Shown here one piece after another: positions 1 through 9,739 of a DNA stretch of 64,000 nucleotides; positions within the stretch are counted from its first letter, which is position 1; each line of letters starts with the position of its first letter. The position numbers were made by a program, and so were the translations under genes. This DNA comes from Shewanella denitrificans OS217 (GTDB taxonomy: Bacteria > Pseudomonadota > Gammaproteobacteria > Enterobacterales > Shewanellaceae): contig NC_007954.1 of assembly GCF_000013765.1 (NCBI RefSeq), forward strand, positions 992,001-1,056,000. Reading direction: 5' to 3'. The notes under the pieces were generated by a model that was given only the letters and a program-made list of their open reading frames with translations, searched no databases and was not told where the DNA came from.

Positions 1-410
1 GCATCCGTTTTGGCGTAGGCCTTAATATCATAAGGGGAAAGCATATCGATTATGCTTTGCTCGATATGATTAACCAATTGGCGCACCCCTAATTTGGCGC
101 GCTTGATATCAATCAAAGGGTAGGCGACTAATTGTCCCGGGCCATGGTAGGTCACTTGACCGCCCCTATCCACTTGAATGACAGGGATATCACCCGGGTT
201 TAGTATGTGCTCGCTCTTGCCTGCCTGCCCTTGGGTGAACACGGGTGTGTGCTCCACAATCCACAGCTCATCTTGACTGTCTGCGCCGCGATTGTCGGTA
301 TAGGCTTGCATCGCATGCCAAACTGTCTGGTAATCTTGCTGACCAAGGTGCCTGATATGTAGCGTTTGAGGTAGCAACAGTGCCTCTCCCTTGTAAAAAA
401 GTTGGCTCAT
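1..410 (-). CDS. lipB: Octanoyltransferase LipB, 3' end beyond window
   Basis: Transfers octanoyl groups from acyl carrier protein to the lipoyl domains of 2-oxoacid dehydrogenases and the glycine cleavage H protein; the first step of protein lipoylation, in the cytoplasm. The visible N-terminal 136 residues start MSQLFYKGEALL and contain the family signature RGGQVTYHGPGQLVAYP with its conserved His. The start ATG lies at 408-410. The C-terminal part, including the catalytic Cys/Lys region, runs off position 1. It lies downstream of the DUF493 gene on the same strand, the usual ybeD-lipB order, so lipA is expected beyond the edge. Confidence 0.95.
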   Translation of the reverse strand, partial: MSQLFYKGEALLLPQTLHIRHLGQQDYQTVWHAMQAYTDNRGADSQDELWIVEHTPVFTQGQAGKSEHILNPGDIPVIQVDRGGQVTYHGPGQLVAYPLIDIKRAKLGVRQLVNHIEQSIIDMLSPYDIKAYAKTD

Positions 411-465
411 TATACTCGTCACTTGAGTAAATGTAAGTCCTAGGTCAACACTGGCGAGTCCAGTG

Positions 466-732
466 CTATAAAACTCTCTTTACACCTTCAATCGCCGCAA
501 GCTCCATATAAGCCCTTTCTATGTGCTCTTTGCTAGTGACAGTAATGCGTATGGTAATGGAGTAATAACTGCCTTTACTGGAGGCTTTGGTGGTTGGTGC
601 GTAATCACCAGGCGCTAACTGCTGGGCTACCGCTACCACGCGATCGATTAAGGTATCGTCTGCATCGCCTATGACTTTAAAGGGACAAGAGTTAGGGAAC
701 TCCATGACTTCATCGAACGTTGTATTTAGCAT
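466..732 (-). CDS. ybeD: DUF493 (YbeD-like) small regulatory protein
   Basis: An 88-residue protein of the YbeD/DUF493 family, an ACT-like ferredoxin-fold domain found beside lipB; the E. coli homologue's role is not well defined. I chose the ATG at 730-732 (MLNTTFDEVMEFPNSCPFK) because family members begin with a short lead-in to the conserved FPCxFxxKVIG-like segment; an in-frame upstream start would add 14 residues without family support. The gap to lipB is 55 bp, so the two are probably co-transcribed. Confidence 0.88.
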   Translation of the reverse strand: MLNTTFDEVMEFPNSCPFKVIGDADDTLIDRVVAVAQQLAPGDYAPTTKASSKGSYYSITIRITVTSKEHIERAYMELAAIEGVKRVL

Positions 733-1067
733 AATCTGAATTCTCTGGGGCTTAAGCGTAAACATGGTTAACAATATGGTGCTAATTATACCTATTTCAA
801 GACAAGTGTAGTTTGAATTAATTGCACTTTGTTGAGGAGAGTTTTTAGTGATAGCTTAAGTGGCTGTTTAAACGGATTATTTAGCCATGCTTTGCTTAAA
901 CTCCTCCTTGTTTTATTCACATCTTTGATGCTGGACTGTCATTTTTAGGTGGTTAATCTTGACAGCAGGGATGTAGAGCATGGTCTATCGTTTCTGGGTT
1001 AATTTACTTAACTTAAGCTTTGGGCTATAGGTTAAGGGTTTACTCATTTTTTGCATGGAGGCCCGAA

Positions 1068-2612
1068 ATGGCTAATTTAGTGATTTGCTGTGATGGAACG
1101 TGGAACAATCCACAGCAAGAAGATAACGGAGTACCGTCCCCAACCAATGTGTATAAGCTCGCCAATGCCATCGCTCCTTTGGACAATAACGGTGATAAGC
1201 AGATGGTTTATTATCACCCAGGCCTTGGTGGTGAAGATTCTGGCCTTAAAGATGCCATAGTTGATGGAGCACTTGGCGTCAGTATCAAGCGTCATATTTC
1301 CAGTGCTTATTATTGGTTGGCTACCCATTACAAGCCTGGTGATAGTGTCTCAGTTTTTGGTTTTAGCCGCGGCGCGTTCACGGCGCGCAGTCTTTGTGGG
1401 TTATTAAAACAGGGCTTGTTGGACTTCAAAGGTTTATCAGAGAAAGAGTCATGGCAGCGCACTCATGATTTATATGATTTCTATAAAAGGGTGGGCGCCG
1501 CACTCACACCTAGCTTCTTTATGGATAATGCTGCCCCCTTCAAGGTGCATTTTCTGGGGGTGTGGGACACAGTTGGCGCCTTAGGGATCCCTAACGATTT
1601 AGAATTTTTAAATTTGTTTGATGACCCTGAACGCTGGCGTTTTCATGACACTGTGCTTGGGGATAATGTTAGCATCGCGCGCCATGCCATGGCTTTGGAT
1701 GAAAAACGCAGCAGTTTTACTGTGACTCGCTGGAGTAATGCGGACAGCCATAACAATGCCAAAGAAATGTGGTTTTCTGGGGTGCACAGTGATGTCGGCG
1801 GCGGTTATGCGGATTGCGGTTTGGCAGACATATCCCTTAACTGGATGATCGAAGAAGCGACTAAGGTCAGTGAACAAGGCAATAAGCTAACGTTTAGGCC
1901 GGGCATTTCTGCACTGATGAAACCGGATCCTAACGCTGTGTTACATAATTCTTATAAAGGTGTTTTTAGTAAATTACGTTCAAGACCTCGCAATATAGGT
2001 GCCGTGCTTCCAGCGAATGAAGCCTATTTTCATTCCAGTGTCTTTGCCCGTCAAGCCTCATCTCCATTAGCCTATCCTGCCTATTGGCCAACTCAGTCAC
2101 TGGCGGTGGGAGAGTCTTTGGCTGTGGATGTGTTTGCTAAAAAACACTGGAACCCGGCTAATTTGTATATGGAAAAAGGTCAAAAATATTGCTTTAGTGC
2201 AACGGGTCAATGGCAAGACAGTAAAGATACCTGCGATTGGAAAGGCACTGAACACGGTAACCTCACTGGCGGGGATATCGTTCGCGCTGCCTCATCCTTA
2301 TGGGGGATTACCGAGCGGGCATTTATGAAAATCACCAAAAACAAATTCACGGATTTCTGGGGCACCAAGCGAGTCGAATCCTTAGAGTGGTTTGTTGCCG
2401 TAGGTTGTATCGCCAATGATGATGGTGTACTCAATGCGGTTAATAACGACGGCAGTCCAGAACCCCATAAGTATTTTGCTTTGCCTGACCATGAGCAGCA
2501 TGGCTTAGAGGTGAAAAATAGCGGCTATTTTTATGCTTTCGCTAACGATGTCTGGTCTTTGTATAACAACAATCATGGCAGCATTACGCTTACTATCACG
2601 CGCATCGAATAA
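1068..2612 (+). CDS. DUF2235 alpha/beta-hydrolase family protein
   Basis: A 514-residue protein of the DUF2235 family. The N-terminus MANLVICCDGTWNN is the family hallmark, followed by the nucleophile elbow GFSRGAFTARSL near residue 100 and the VWDTVGALG segment near residue 165. The family includes type VI secretion phospholipase effectors (Tle1-like) but also stand-alone hydrolases of unknown substrate. No VgrG, PAAR or immunity gene is adjacent, so an effector role is not supported here. The start at 1068 is chosen for GGAGG seven bases upstream; the longer in-frame start at 1020 has no ribosome site. It is transcribed alone, divergently from the DUF493-lipB pair, and ends at a terminator. 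Confidence 0.85.
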   Translation: MANLVICCDGTWNNPQQEDNGVPSPTNVYKLANAIAPLDNNGDKQMVYYHPGLGGEDSGLKDAIVDGALGVSIKRHISSAYYWLATHYKPGDSVSVFGFSRGAFTARSLCGLLKQGLLDFKGLSEKESWQRTHDLYDFYKRVGAALTPSFFMDNAAPFKVHFLGVWDTVGALGIPNDLEFLNLFDDPERWRFHDTVLGDNVSIARHAMALDEKRSSFTVTRWSNADSHNNAKEMWFSGVHSDVGGGYADCGLADISLNWMIEEATKVSEQGNKLTFRPGISALMKPDPNAVLHNSYKGVFSKLRSRPRNIGAVLPANEAYFHSSVFARQASSPLAYPAYWPTQSLAVGESLAVDVFAKKHWNPANLYMEKGQKYCFSATGQWQDSKDTCDWKGTEHGNLTGGDIVRAASSLWGITERAFMKITKNKFTDFWGTKRVESLEWFVAVGCIANDDGVLNAVNNDGSPEPHKYFALPDHEQHGLEVKNSGYFYAFANDVWSLYNNNHGSITLTITRIE

Positions 2613-2635
2613 ACTCGAGTGTTAATTTAAGTAAT

Positions 2636-2670
2636 AAAAAAGGGTGAAGCAGTTATGCTTCACCCTTTTG
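2636..2670. terminator. Bidirectional rho-independent terminator
   Basis: A perfect 10-bp stem AGGGTGAAGC / GCTTCACCCT with a 6-nt loop, preceded by an A run and followed by TTTTGTT, sits between the convergent DUF2235 and pepA genes and can serve both. Confidence 0.85.
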
Positions 2671-2703
2671 TTGTTAACGCCGATATTGAATGGCGAAAAC
2701 CGA

Positions 2704-4212
2704 TTATTCGCTGATTTCAACCCCAGAGCGGTTGATCAAGAATTGGCTTAAGATAGGCACAGGACGGCCGGTAGAGCCTTTGTTTGCGCCACTATTCCAA
2801 GCGGTACCAGCCACATCTAAATGGGCCCAGTTATATTTCTTGGTAAAACGCGATAAGAAACAAGCTGCAGTAATAGAACCTGCTGGGCGGCCACCTAAGT
2901 TAGTCATGTCGGCAAATGGGCTGTCGAGCATATCTTGATACTCTTCCCACAGTGGCATGCGCCATGCGCGGTCGCCACTTTGCTCGCCGGCATTTAATAG
3001 TTCATGTGCCAGTGGATTGTGAGAGCTGAACAGTCCTGATGCATGTTTACCTAAGGCAATGACACAAGCACCGGTTAAGGTTGCTGTGTCGATAACAAGT
3101 TCAGGCTCGAAACGCTCAACATAGGTTAATACGTCACACAAGACTAAACGTCCTTCGGCATCGGTATTAAGTACTTCAACCGTCTGGCCTGACATAGTGG
3201 TTAAGATGTCGCCGGGACGGTAAGAGTTACCAGATGGCATGTTTTCACAGCCAGCAAGAATACCTATTACATTGATGGGTAAGTTCATTTCGCACAATGC
3301 TTTCATGGCGCCAATAACGCCAGCAGCGCCGCCCATGTCATATTTCATTTCATCCATGGCTTCGCCAGGCTTCAATGAAATACCGCCTGAGTCGAAGGTT
3401 AACCCTTTACCCACCAATACAATCGGCTTGTCAGCACTGTCCACAGCGCCTTTATATTCCATCACAGTCATGATGGATTCATTGCTACTGCCACGGCCCA
3501 CAGCAAGGTATGAGTTCATACCCAGTTTGGCCATTTGCTCTTCGCCTATGGTGGTGACTTTAAGCTTGTCATGGGTTTCAGCCATTTGACGCGCTTGAGA
3601 GGCTAAATAGGCTGGATTACAGATGTTAGGCGGCATATTGGCGACATCGCGGCATAAATGCATGCCCGCAGACACAGCCATACCATGTTCCACGGCGCGC
3701 TCACCTATGGTTAATTCTTTACGTGTCGGTACATTGAACACCATCTTGCGCAGTGGACGACGAGTTTCACCCTTACGGGTTTTTAACGCGTCGAAGCTAT
3801 AAAGACTGGCTTGCGTGGTTTCAACGGCTTGGCGTACTTTCCAATAGGTATCACGACCCTTTACATGCAACTCAGTCAAGAAACACACGGCTTCCATTGA
3901 GCCAGTTTCGTTTAATGTGCTGATGGTTTTGGTGATAATCTGCTTGTATTGGCGCTCATCGAGCTCACGCTCTTTGCCACAACCTACAAGTAACACCCGT
4001 TCGCTTAATACATTAGGCACATGATGCAGTAATAACATCTGTCCTGGCTTACCTTCGAGATCGCCGCGGCGTAGTAGGTTACTGATATAACCTTCGCTGA
4101 TCTTATCTAACTGCTCGGCAATACCTGACAGACGGCGAGGTTCGTAGACACCAACAACGATACAAGCTGAACGTTGCTTTTCTGGGCTGCCGCTCTTTAC
4201 GCTAAACTCCAT
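2704..4212 (-). CDS. pepA: Leucyl aminopeptidase PepA
   Basis: M17 zinc/manganese leucyl aminopeptidase, 502 residues, cytoplasmic, hexameric in E. coli, where it also acts as a DNA-binding accessory factor. The start MEFSVKSGSPEKQRSA is nearly that of E. coli PepA. The metal-binding motifs are intact: VGKGLTFDSGG (Lys and Asp ligands), MKYDMGGAAG and NTDAEGRLVLCD. ATG 4210-4212 has AGGA six bases upstream; a GTG two codons earlier is less likely. It is divergent from lptF, a conserved gammaproteobacterial arrangement. Confidence 0.97.
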   Translation of the reverse strand: MEFSVKSGSPEKQRSACIVVGVYEPRRLSGIAEQLDKISEGYISNLLRRGDLEGKPGQMLLLHHVPNVLSERVLLVGCGKERELDERQYKQIITKTISTLNETGSMEAVCFLTELHVKGRDTYWKVRQAVETTQASLYSFDALKTRKGETRRPLRKMVFNVPTRKELTIGERAVEHGMAVSAGMHLCRDVANMPPNICNPAYLASQARQMAETHDKLKVTTIGEEQMAKLGMNSYLAVGRGSSNESIMTVMEYKGAVDSADKPIVLVGKGLTFDSGGISLKPGEAMDEMKYDMGGAAGVIGAMKALCEMNLPINVIGILAGCENMPSGNSYRPGDILTTMSGQTVEVLNTDAEGRLVLCDVLTYVERFEPELVIDTATLTGACVIALGKHASGLFSSHNPLAHELLNAGEQSGDRAWRMPLWEEYQDMLDSPFADMTNLGGRPAGSITAACFLSRFTKKYNWAHLDVAGTAWNSGANKGSTGRPVPILSQFLINRSGVEISE

Positions 4213-4623
4213 GAGCACTCCTAGATTCTTAAAGACAAAATTTTATATTTATTAGATAATGTTAGCATTTGGCGACTATAGCCAAGAGAACCACCTGAAG
4301 GTCGTGATCTTTACACTGTTTGACTCAACAACTGGTTTCAAAAACTTGCAGCAAGATGTTAACCATACTGGTGTATCTTAACGCGTAACGAGTTGGATCA
4401 TTATAGTCGAGTTCAGTGTTTGCATCTGAGTCTGAGTACATTTTTCGGCAATGATGTGTTAATGCATCTTAGTTTATCGCCGCCCTTTGTAGGCAAAGAC
4501 TTAGCTTAGCAAGAGACCTTACGAGCTGGTCGGAAAACTCTCAAAAACTGCTAAAAAACACAGTTTACATGAAAGTTACTCTGATACCAGTAAAAAGATA
4601 AGTTAACCCAGCGGATCCCACTT
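4213..4623. other. pepA-lptF divergent intergenic region
   Basis: 411 bp between the divergently transcribed pepA and lptFG must hold both promoters. I see no ORF, no strong terminator and no promoter that I would call with confidence. The sequence is AT-rich near both gene starts. Confidence 0.6.
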
Positions 4624-5736
4624 GTGATTGTATTTAGATACCTGATAGCTGAAGTTTTAAAGGCACAATTTGCGGTACTTTTAGTGCTGTTAACTATTTT
4701 TATTAGCCAACAATTTGTTCGAGTATTAGCTGACGCCTCAAATGGCGAGTTTCCTGCCTCTTTAGTCCTGACTTTATTGGGATTGAACTTGCCCCAATTA
4801 ACCTTACTCATTTTGCCATTAAGTTTCTTTTTAGGGATTTTATTGGCTCATGGACGCATGTACGCCGAAAACGAAATGGTGGTGCTTCACAGCGTTGGCG
4901 TGAGTGAATGGTATGTGGCTCGTGTCACCTTATTAATCGCGTTAGCTAACTTAGTGTTTACCTGCGTGCTATCCATGTATGTGAGCCCTTGGGCGGAAGA
5001 AAGGCAGAATCAAGTATTAGAAAAAGCCCAATCTGAAGCAGGACTTGCCGCCTTAGTGCAAGGACGATTCCAGGCAAGCCCCAATGGCCGCGCCGTGTTG
5101 TTTGTGGAAAAAATTAGTAAAGACAATCAATTGAGTAAAGTGTTCGTTGCTCAGTTACCGGATCCCGACGATAAAGAAGGCATGAGTAATGTTGTCGTCG
5201 CCCAGCAAGGGCGAGTGATAGAAGACAGTATTGGCAGTCAACAGTTGCAACTGGAGCGTGGGGTGCGTTACCAAGGCAGTCCGCAAGGGCTGGCCTATCA
5301 AGTCATCGAATTCGGTGGTTACCGAATGGAGATAAAAGAGCAAGAAGTGGATGAGCGTCGGCGCAAATTGTCGGCCCTGTCGATGGAGCAACTCAATGAC
5401 ACCCAAGGTCCTGAAGCCGCGGCAGAGTTTCATTGGCGTTTCGCTATTCCATTATCTATCCCATTATTAACCCTGATTGCCGTGCCGCTAGCTAGAGTGA
5501 ATGTACGCCAAGGTAAATTTGCCAAAATGTTCCCAGCGATTTTACTCTACTTGGGTTATTTCGGCCTGATGATCGCCGGTCGTAAGGCACTAGAAGATGA
5601 AGTGATACCTGAGTACTTAGGCATGTGGTGGATCCATATTTCTGTCTTGCTCATGGGCGTATTCCTCCTAGGTAAAGAGCGGCCGCTATTTGTGAAATTT
5701 TCCTTGTCGCTGAAAAAGAATAAGGTGCCAGCATAA
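4624..5736 (+). CDS. lptF: LPS export permease LptF
   Basis: Inner-membrane permease subunit of the LptB2FGC transporter that extracts lipopolysaccharide from the inner membrane. 370 residues beginning MIVFRYLIAEVLKAQFA from a GTG codon. The YjgP/YjgQ architecture is visible: N-terminal membrane helices (about 12-115), a periplasmic beta-jellyroll (about 130-270, with LAALVQGRFQ and GVRYQG as in E. coli) and three C-terminal helices. It overlaps lptG by one base (TAATG), so the two are translationally coupled. Confidence 0.95.
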   Translation: MIVFRYLIAEVLKAQFAVLLVLLTIFISQQFVRVLADASNGEFPASLVLTLLGLNLPQLTLLILPLSFFLGILLAHGRMYAENEMVVLHSVGVSEWYVARVTLLIALANLVFTCVLSMYVSPWAEERQNQVLEKAQSEAGLAALVQGRFQASPNGRAVLFVEKISKDNQLSKVFVAQLPDPDDKEGMSNVVVAQQGRVIEDSIGSQQLQLERGVRYQGSPQGLAYQVIEFGGYRMEIKEQEVDERRRKLSALSMEQLNDTQGPEAAAEFHWRFAIPLSIPLLTLIAVPLARVNVRQGKFAKMFPAILLYLGYFGLMIAGRKALEDEVIPEYLGMWWIHISVLLMGVFLLGKERPLFVKFSLSLKKNKVPA

Positions 5737-6791
5737 TGATTTTAGACTTGTATATTGCCAGAGCGATATTGGCGACATCATCACTGTGCTTACTTATTCT
5801 TACGGGTTTGTCCGGCATTATTAAGTGGGTCGACCAGCTTAGGCTTGTGGGGCGCGGCAGTTATACCATGATAGATGCTGGCATTTATGTGTTGTTCCTT
5901 ATCCCACGTGATATTGAAATGTTTTTCCCCATGGCCGTGCTGTTAGGGGCCTTGATTGGCATGGGCATGCTGGCTTCTAGCTCTGAATTAGTGGTGATGC
6001 AGGCTTCAGGTATGTCACGGTTACAAATAAGCATGTCGGCGATGAAAACTGCAGTTCCCTTAATGCTGTTAGTCATGGTTCTAGGGGAGTGGGGCGCGCC
6101 AGTCGCCGAGCGAAGTGCTAAAGAGCTGCAAGCAACAAAACTTTCTGGCGGGAGTCTAATCAAGTCTCACCGCGGCATTTGGGCAAAAGACGGCGATTTA
6201 TTTGTCAATATTGGCGAAGTGGAAACGGTAAATTCATTAAATAATATCACCTTGTATGAGTTTGATGAGGCGATGAAATTAGTTAAAGTTATCCATGCGC
6301 AGGAAGCTCAATTTAAGGATGAGGCATGGCAATTACAACAAGTGAAAACCACAGTGTTTAGCGACGAAAAAATCACCTTGGTGGAGCAGCCTCTGCAGAG
6401 TTGGAATTCAAGTTTAACCCCAGATAAGTTAGGGGTAGTGTCGGTGAAACCTGAGGCGTTATCGATACAAGGCTTGTTGGATTATTTAGATTATTTAGAA
6501 GTGAATCAGCAAGACCCAAGTCGCTACAATTTGGCGCTATGGCGTAAAATCATGCAACCTGTGACCATAGCCGTGATGATGTTGGTGGCACTATCCTTTG
6601 TGTTTGGTCCACTGAGAACTGTGACTATGGGGGCTCGAGTATTGCTGGGCGTGGTGGCAGGTTTTGGCTTCTACATTAGCAATCAAATCTTCGGCCCCAT
6701 GAGCATAGTCTATGAACTGCCCGCCGCAGTAGGCGCCATAGCACCTAGCCTGTTATTTACCACGGCAGCCGTCTATTACATTCGAAAATAA
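5736..6791 (+). CDS. lptG: LPS export permease LptG
   Basis: Partner permease of LptF in the lipopolysaccharide exporter. 351 residues with the same architecture: N-terminal helices, ASGMSRLQI coupling segment near residue 90, periplasmic domain (about 140-250) and C-terminal helices with SFVFGPLRTVTMGARVLLG. The ATG overlaps the lptF stop codon. A terminator follows 45 bp after the stop. Confidence 0.95.
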   Translation: MILDLYIARAILATSSLCLLILTGLSGIIKWVDQLRLVGRGSYTMIDAGIYVLFLIPRDIEMFFPMAVLLGALIGMGMLASSSELVVMQASGMSRLQISMSAMKTAVPLMLLVMVLGEWGAPVAERSAKELQATKLSGGSLIKSHRGIWAKDGDLFVNIGEVETVNSLNNITLYEFDEAMKLVKVIHAQEAQFKDEAWQLQQVKTTVFSDEKITLVEQPLQSWNSSLTPDKLGVVSVKPEALSIQGLLDYLDYLEVNQQDPSRYNLALWRKIMQPVTIAVMMLVALSFVFGPLRTVTMGARVLLGVVAGFGFYISNQIFGPMSIVYELPAAVGAIAPSLLFTTAAVYYIRK

Positions 6792-6838
6792 TGCTAGAAG
6801 CTAGAAGCTTGAACCAGAGTCTAGGTTCATATGGCAAA

Positions 6839-6868
6839 AAAAAAGACAGCCCAGGCTGTCTTTTTTAT
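6839..6868. terminator. Bidirectional terminator after lptG
   Basis: GACAGCC / GGCTGTC stem flanked by an A run on the left and a T run on the right; lies between convergent lptG and the DUF3541-like gene, so it can work in both directions. Confidence 0.85.
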
Positions 6869-6887
6869 TGTTTGTTAATACTGAATT

Positions 6888-8030
6888 TTACAGTGGTTCT
6901 AAACCATAAGGTATTTCTTTAAACACTTTAGGGTTGTTTTGATAGGTAGGGGCATCATGCACGCCTCTCCAATCTAATAGCATGATTGATAATGTATTTC
7001 TGTGCTCACCGCTGATAAGATCTGGATTACCTCTTGGCGAAGGCACCATGCAGTGCTTTCTATCGATATAGCTTTGGACGGTTTGACGAGCCTTAAATAC
7101 CACAGGGTCGTCTTCCAATCCTGCTAACAAGAAGTTAATGCCTACTTCCGCAACCACGTCTTTGGTTGAATTGGCAGCAATATAGTCAAAGTGCTTACGA
7201 TAATAATCGAAGATCCATTGGAACTCTTGCTGCGAAACCGGCTTCTTATAATATTCAGAAGCGGCGAAGATGATGTGTGTCATGCCATAGATTTTATTGT
7301 TGAATTGCTTCTTCGACAGTTTTTTATCTTTACTGTCTGGATAGGTCTTTTTGAAGGCTTTAATAAAATCATCGACCACATCTTGCTCGCCCATTTGGCG
7401 TAACCAATAGACTTGGTTAGCCAGCTGAGCAGCCCAGGCTCTGATCATGTCCTTGTTAGTGGCAAACTTCTTAAAGTCATAACGACGCAAGATTTCGCGA
7501 AACTTAGCATCGTTTTTGTGTTTTAGGCCGTATTCGTTGGCGCGTGCCAAAGGACTGAGTAAGTCTAAGGCAACGAAAAGATACTCAGGCATTTTCTTGG
7601 TGACCTTGTACCTTAACTGGCCACGCTTGCCTCTTTTGCCGTAAATGGCTTCATAAGCGCCAATACGCTTATCAATGTATTTCTGAATTTGCTCTGGTGT
7701 GTGTACTTCTGCTTCAAATTTATCTAAACGTGTGGTTAAGCGCGCCATGTCCATCCAGACTGACATGGCATATTTAGGGTCTAAGGTTTGTCGGTACATC
7801 CTTAAGCCGTAATGACCTATGACATAAGCAGGAAAAGAAAACAGCTTTGGCTCATAGGTATTACGAATAAGCTCTGCATCGGCTTTAAAGCTAGCTTCGA
7901 TGGCGGCTCTATCAAGGGGGACAGACTTGGTTTGCTCTTGCTTACTAATGGGGGTAGTAGGCTCCTTGGCGTGTACCAAGGGGGTCATGACAAGGCTTAA
8001 GCCAAGTACAAGGGAAAACAATGGTTTCAT
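6888..8030 (-). CDS. Exported DUF3541-like protein
   Basis: A 380-residue protein with a signal peptide (MKPLFSLVLGLSLVMTPLVHA). The mature part is helical and charged, with a central region rich in Lys and aromatic residues and a C-terminal SGEHRNTLSIMLLDWRG segment. It resembles the DUF3541 family of Shewanella and Vibrio as I remember it; no function is known for that family. AAGGAG lies four bases before the ATG. It is monocistronic and convergent with lptG. Confidence 0.6.
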   Translation of the reverse strand: MKPLFSLVLGLSLVMTPLVHAKEPTTPISKQEQTKSVPLDRAAIEASFKADAELIRNTYEPKLFSFPAYVIGHYGLRMYRQTLDPKYAMSVWMDMARLTTRLDKFEAEVHTPEQIQKYIDKRIGAYEAIYGKRGKRGQLRYKVTKKMPEYLFVALDLLSPLARANEYGLKHKNDAKFREILRRYDFKKFATNKDMIRAWAAQLANQVYWLRQMGEQDVVDDFIKAFKKTYPDSKDKKLSKKQFNNKIYGMTHIIFAASEYYKKPVSQQEFQWIFDYYRKHFDYIAANSTKDVVAEVGINFLLAGLEDDPVVFKARQTVQSYIDRKHCMVPSPRGNPDLISGEHRNTLSIMLLDWRGVHDAPTYQNNPKVFKEIPYGLEPL

Positions 8031-8292
8031 GGAACTCCTTGTGCGCCCAAGCGGGCGAATTGATCTCCAGCAGCACTGATTGCAACAGGAAATCTAAATT
8101 TATCAGTCTAAGAGACAGATTTCAGTACTATGCGCTATTTTAAATCATTAAGCAGCTAGGGCCAGTAAATATTCTCGGAGGAAATGTAATCTTTTGACTA
8201 GGCTTAATGCTCATGCAGCCGAAATGCGTGTTTGTTGATGTTTAAGACCTTAATAAGTTAGTAAAAATTCATTGTTATGCAAAAGGAGAAAT

Positions 8293-9144
8293 ATGGCAAT
8301 TTCAGTTACCGCAGAAGAAAAGCAAATATTGGCTGGGGTTACTATTCCGCCAAGACCGCAGGCATTACTGGATATATCCAAGGAAGCCAAACAGGAATAC
8401 CCAGATGTGAGTAAAATTGCCAAGGCGATTTCTGAAGATGTGGGAATTTCTGCAGCAGTATTGCAGGTGGTGAACTCGGTGGCTTTTAGGCGAAACAATC
8501 AGATTTCATCGATTCATCAAGCTGTGATGACCTTAGGGATAAAGCGTATATTTCCTTTGGTCAAAGCCGTAGCCATCAAGGGGGCCTTGCCCGAAAACCC
8601 CATGTTGAATGAGTTTTGGCAATCATCCTCCATGGTCGCCAGTGCTTGTACCCTCTATGCTAATTTACTGGGTAAAGCTAACCTTAGCGATAATGCCTAT
8701 ATGTTGGGGCTATTTCACAACGCAGGTGTTCCTGTGATGCTGCAAGCCTTTCCCGCGTACCAAGCGCTCCTTATGAGAGGTATTACAGAAGGATGGGGGG
8801 AGGTCGCAAGCCTTGAAGTTCAGGAGTTTAAAACGTCTCATACAACCCTTGGGGCCTTACTGGCTCAACAGTGGGAGTTGCCCAAGCCCATGGTAGAGGT
8901 GATTTATTATCTCCATGACATTGACGGTATTTTTACTTCCGGTGAGTTGTCCGAGGTGGGCTTGTATTTATTAGCCATACTCAAGCTCGCTCGCTCCTCA
9001 GTGGATGGTGTCATAAGAGGGGAGTGCAACACCGATGAGTGGCTTAAAATTCAAGATCCTTTACTCGCATTCTTGAATCTGGATGAAGTTCAACTGGATG
9101 AATTCAGGGAGGAAGTGGCGGAGAAATTACGCAGTGAAGGCTAA
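8293..9144 (+). CDS. HDOD domain signalling protein
   Basis: A 283-residue protein filled mainly by one HDOD domain (about 15-215), a degenerate HD-phosphohydrolase fold used in signalling and stress regulation. Typical features are IPPRPQALLDISKEA at the start, SAAVLQVVNSVAFRR, VMTLGIKRIF and an LGLFHNAGV segment where catalytic HD enzymes would carry metal ligands. AAGGAG precedes ATG 8293 by five bases, so I prefer it to an in-frame start seven codons earlier. No partner gene is adjacent. Confidence 0.82.
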   Translation: MAISVTAEEKQILAGVTIPPRPQALLDISKEAKQEYPDVSKIAKAISEDVGISAAVLQVVNSVAFRRNNQISSIHQAVMTLGIKRIFPLVKAVAIKGALPENPMLNEFWQSSSMVASACTLYANLLGKANLSDNAYMLGLFHNAGVPVMLQAFPAYQALLMRGITEGWGEVASLEVQEFKTSHTTLGALLAQQWELPKPMVEVIYYLHDIDGIFTSGELSEVGLYLLAILKLARSSVDGVIRGECNTDEWLKIQDPLLAFLNLDEVQLDEFREEVAEKLRSEG

Positions 9145-9147
9145 TAT

Positions 9148-9176
9148 CAAGGCCTAGAAGAATTAACTAGGCCTTG
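9148..9176. terminator. Stem-loop between HDOD and RDD genes
   Basis: Perfect 10-bp stem CAAGGCCTAG / CTAGGCCTTG with a 9-nt loop just after the HDOD stop. It lacks a T tract, so it may be a weak terminator or an mRNA 3'-end stabiliser between convergent genes. Confidence 0.5.
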
Positions 9177-9227
9177 TATAATCAAACTTGAGGAACTCAT
9201 TAATGCGACTGAGTGCGACTACGGCGC

Positions 9228-9737
9228 TTAAGCACCGTGCCAGTTGCGCATCTGGTTTTCTTCTATGCTCAATAACACCACTTCTGAGCGAGTTAAACTG
9301 TCTTGCAAGGCCAGTTTATCGGGATTAATTAAAATCCACAGATTACCCAATCCTAATAATGACCATATCACTCGGGCGCAAGCGGTAATGAAACTTAAGT
9401 TTTGCCCGTTGGGGTGTTGCACTTTAAGTCTCCAGGCGCGCATGCCTAAGGTTTGTCCTCCTCGGCTCCAAAACAGGGCGTAAAAACTACCCACACACAA
9501 GACGAGCCACAATTGATATAGGCCGTGATACAGGGGGGTGGCGTTCAACAAATCGGAAATATGCTCATGGCCCGCCATGGCAATCATTCCAGATGAGGTT
9601 AACAGGAAAAAAACACCAAAGCCTAGGGCGCCAGAGAACATATACACTGCGACTGCCAGCAATAAGTCGTATACCGCGGCGCCTAAACGGCGCATAAAAC
9701 TGGCTCTGGGGGCATTGGCGTGTTCAGGGGTTCTCAT
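9228..9737 (-). CDS. RDD family membrane protein
   Basis: 169 residues with three hydrophobic helices. The N-terminal MRRLGAAVYDLLL carries the Arg and Asp of the RDD motif, and RGGQTLGMRAWRLKV is the conserved second part. RDD proteins are small inner-membrane proteins of uncertain role; some are Na+/H+ antiporters. The start is 2 bp after the stop of the DUF2960 gene, so the two form an operon. Confidence 0.85.
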   Translation of the reverse strand: MRTPEHANAPRASFMRRLGAAVYDLLLAVAVYMFSGALGFGVFFLLTSSGMIAMAGHEHISDLLNATPLYHGLYQLWLVLCVGSFYALFWSRGGQTLGMRAWRLKVQHPNGQNLSFITACARVIWSLLGLGNLWILINPDKLALQDSLTRSEVVLLSIEENQMRNWHGA

Positions 9738-9739
9738 GC

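Noticed and set aside
1068..2612. Type VI secretion effector reading for the DUF2235 protein
   Set aside because: No VgrG, PAAR, Hcp or immunity gene is near, and it has its own terminator; the hydrolase call is kept without the effector role.
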